Notes under the pieces: model-generated
What the model was told of the DNA's origin: nothing
The model's input: only the letters and a program-made list of their open reading frames with translations
Database searches by the model: none
Shown here: positions 63,477 through 64,000 of the stretch, in pieces
Layout: each line of letters starts with the position of its first letter
Numbering within the stretch: the stretch's first letter is position 1
NCBI GenBank assembly: GCA_020073265.1
Contig: JAIQFN010000001.1
Coordinates: 1 to 64,000, forward strand
Source: Terriglobia bacterium
Lineage (GTDB): Bacteria > Acidobacteriota > Terriglobia > Bryobacterales > Bryobacteraceae
Length of the DNA stretch: 64,000 bases
Reading direction: 5' to 3'
Made by a program: the position numbers and the translations under genes

Positions 63477-64000
63477 TCACTCCACTACGCAGTAACAGTA
63501 CAGGAATTGCTGCGTCGCGCCGAAAGGCGTCCGATGCAATTCCTGGCAGCTCTCCACCAGATGAAAGCGCCTGCCGAACTGCTGGTGCAGCGCCTCGGCA
63601 TCGTACCTGACGACGTCCAGTCCGCTGCATTTCTTCGGACCTTCCGGGCCGAACGTGCTCACAATTACATGGCCGCCTGGCTTGACGGCCTGCGCGACCC
63701 TTTGGACATAAGCGCGTCGATCCGACTCGGCCGTAAGAAAGTGAAACACCGCGCGATCGTGCCACACCTCATAGCGGCGCGGCTCAAGATCGACCCGCGT
63801 TACATCCGCCTCGATCCAGTGAACCCGTTCCGCGTCCGCTCCCAAGCGCTGCCTGGTCACTTCCAAAGCCGTCGCCGAGATATCCAGAACCGTCACATCC
63901 TGGTATCCCCGCGCGAGCAGATCGTCGACCAGCGTGGATTCCCCGCCCCCCACATCGATCATGGCCGCCGATTTTCCAGAGGCCGCCCGCTCGATCAGCC
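63477..64000 (-). CDS. Class I SAM-dependent methyltransferase (5' end outside window)
   Basis: The gene enters from beyond base 64000. 174 codons are visible, reading IERAASGKSAAMIDVGGGESTLVDDLLARGYQDVTVLDIS, in which IDVGGGES is the SAM glycine loop and VLDIS ends strand 2. Next come VHWIEADVTRVDL and YEVWHDRAVFHFLT, then KPGGHVIVSTFGPEGP. It ends in QFLYCYCVVE. An internal ATG at 63962 would remove part of the SAM fold, so the true start lies outside. The substrate is unknown. A 110-bp gap separates it from the acyltransferase. Confidence 0.85.
   Translation of the reverse strand, partial: LIERAASGKSAAMIDVGGGESTLVDDLLARGYQDVTVLDISATALEVTRQRLGADAERVHWIEADVTRVDLEPRRYEVWHDRAVFHFLTAESDRRAYVQRVAQAVKPGGHVIVSTFGPEGPKKCSGLDVVRYDAEALHQQFGRRFHLVESCQELHRTPFGATQQFLYCYCVVE

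Overview
The window is GC-rich, densely coded bacterial chromosome and most likely comes from an Acidobacteriota genome of the Bryobacterales / Solibacter type. Three things suggest this: a secreted VWFA protein of the Acidobacteria-associated VWFA family, an NHL-repeat secreted protein ending in the C-terminal domain (GxLNGASYQ...LAPGSLIAVFGT-like) typical of Solibacter paralogues, and the overall mix of genes. The assignment is by family resemblance only; no rRNA is present to confirm it. The bacterium is diderm (TolC-type channel, TonB/ExbBD, RND efflux) and decodes UGA as selenocysteine, because its selD carries an in-frame TGA followed by a SECIS-like hairpin.

Layout. 1-6.7 kb: yajC(partial)-secD-secF protein export genes, then a tonB-exbB-exbD-exbD-TPR lipoprotein operon. 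6.7-13.3 kb: a repeat-rich gap, an ankyrin membrane protein, selD (minus strand), an Arg/Asp-rich secreted protein, an ECHDC3-like hydratase paralogue, an RluD-type pseudouridine synthase, a small-ORF/nucleotidyltransferase pair and a VWFA protein. 13.3-19.2 kb: two secreted proteins and recA. 19.4-23.1 kb: a coupled two-gene unit made of a PhoU-like helical protein and a truncated pyruvate phosphate dikinase that keeps the ATP-grasp and phosphohistidine domains but has no PEP/pyruvate barrel. This is my best candidate for an undescribed system. 23.0-30.2 kb: a branched or isoprenoid acyl-CoA catabolic cluster (biotin-dependent carboxylase alpha and beta, acyl-CoA dehydrogenase, split AtuA, hydratase).

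30.2-41.5 kb: a PLP decarboxylase, metX-metW, a membrane Ser/Thr kinase, a 2-oxoacid:ferredoxin oxidoreductase operon headed by a GltD-ferredoxin fusion, and a Uma2 protein whose start region is tandemly duplicated. 41.5-49.4 kb: an MFS transporter, an M28-like peptidase, and a mazG-GNAT-OSBS/NSAR-MFS run (the last MFS gene is frameshifted), then an SDR. 49.4-54.3 kb: tRNA-Ser(CGA), a broken XRE regulator, a CPA1 antiporter, rpsU, a glycosyltransferase-like membrane protein and VapBC. 54.3-64 kb: a CusCBA-type copper/silver efflux operon (minus strand) preceded by a Cys-rich secreted protein, an O-acyltransferase with an SGNH domain, and a methyltransferase cut by the window end.

A 46-bp double-hairpin repeat occurs five times across the window. 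Four copies are intergenic, one of them shortened, and one lies inside the coding sequence of the carboxylase alpha subunit. Loop changes and paired stem changes between copies point to a REP-like element selected for RNA or DNA structure.
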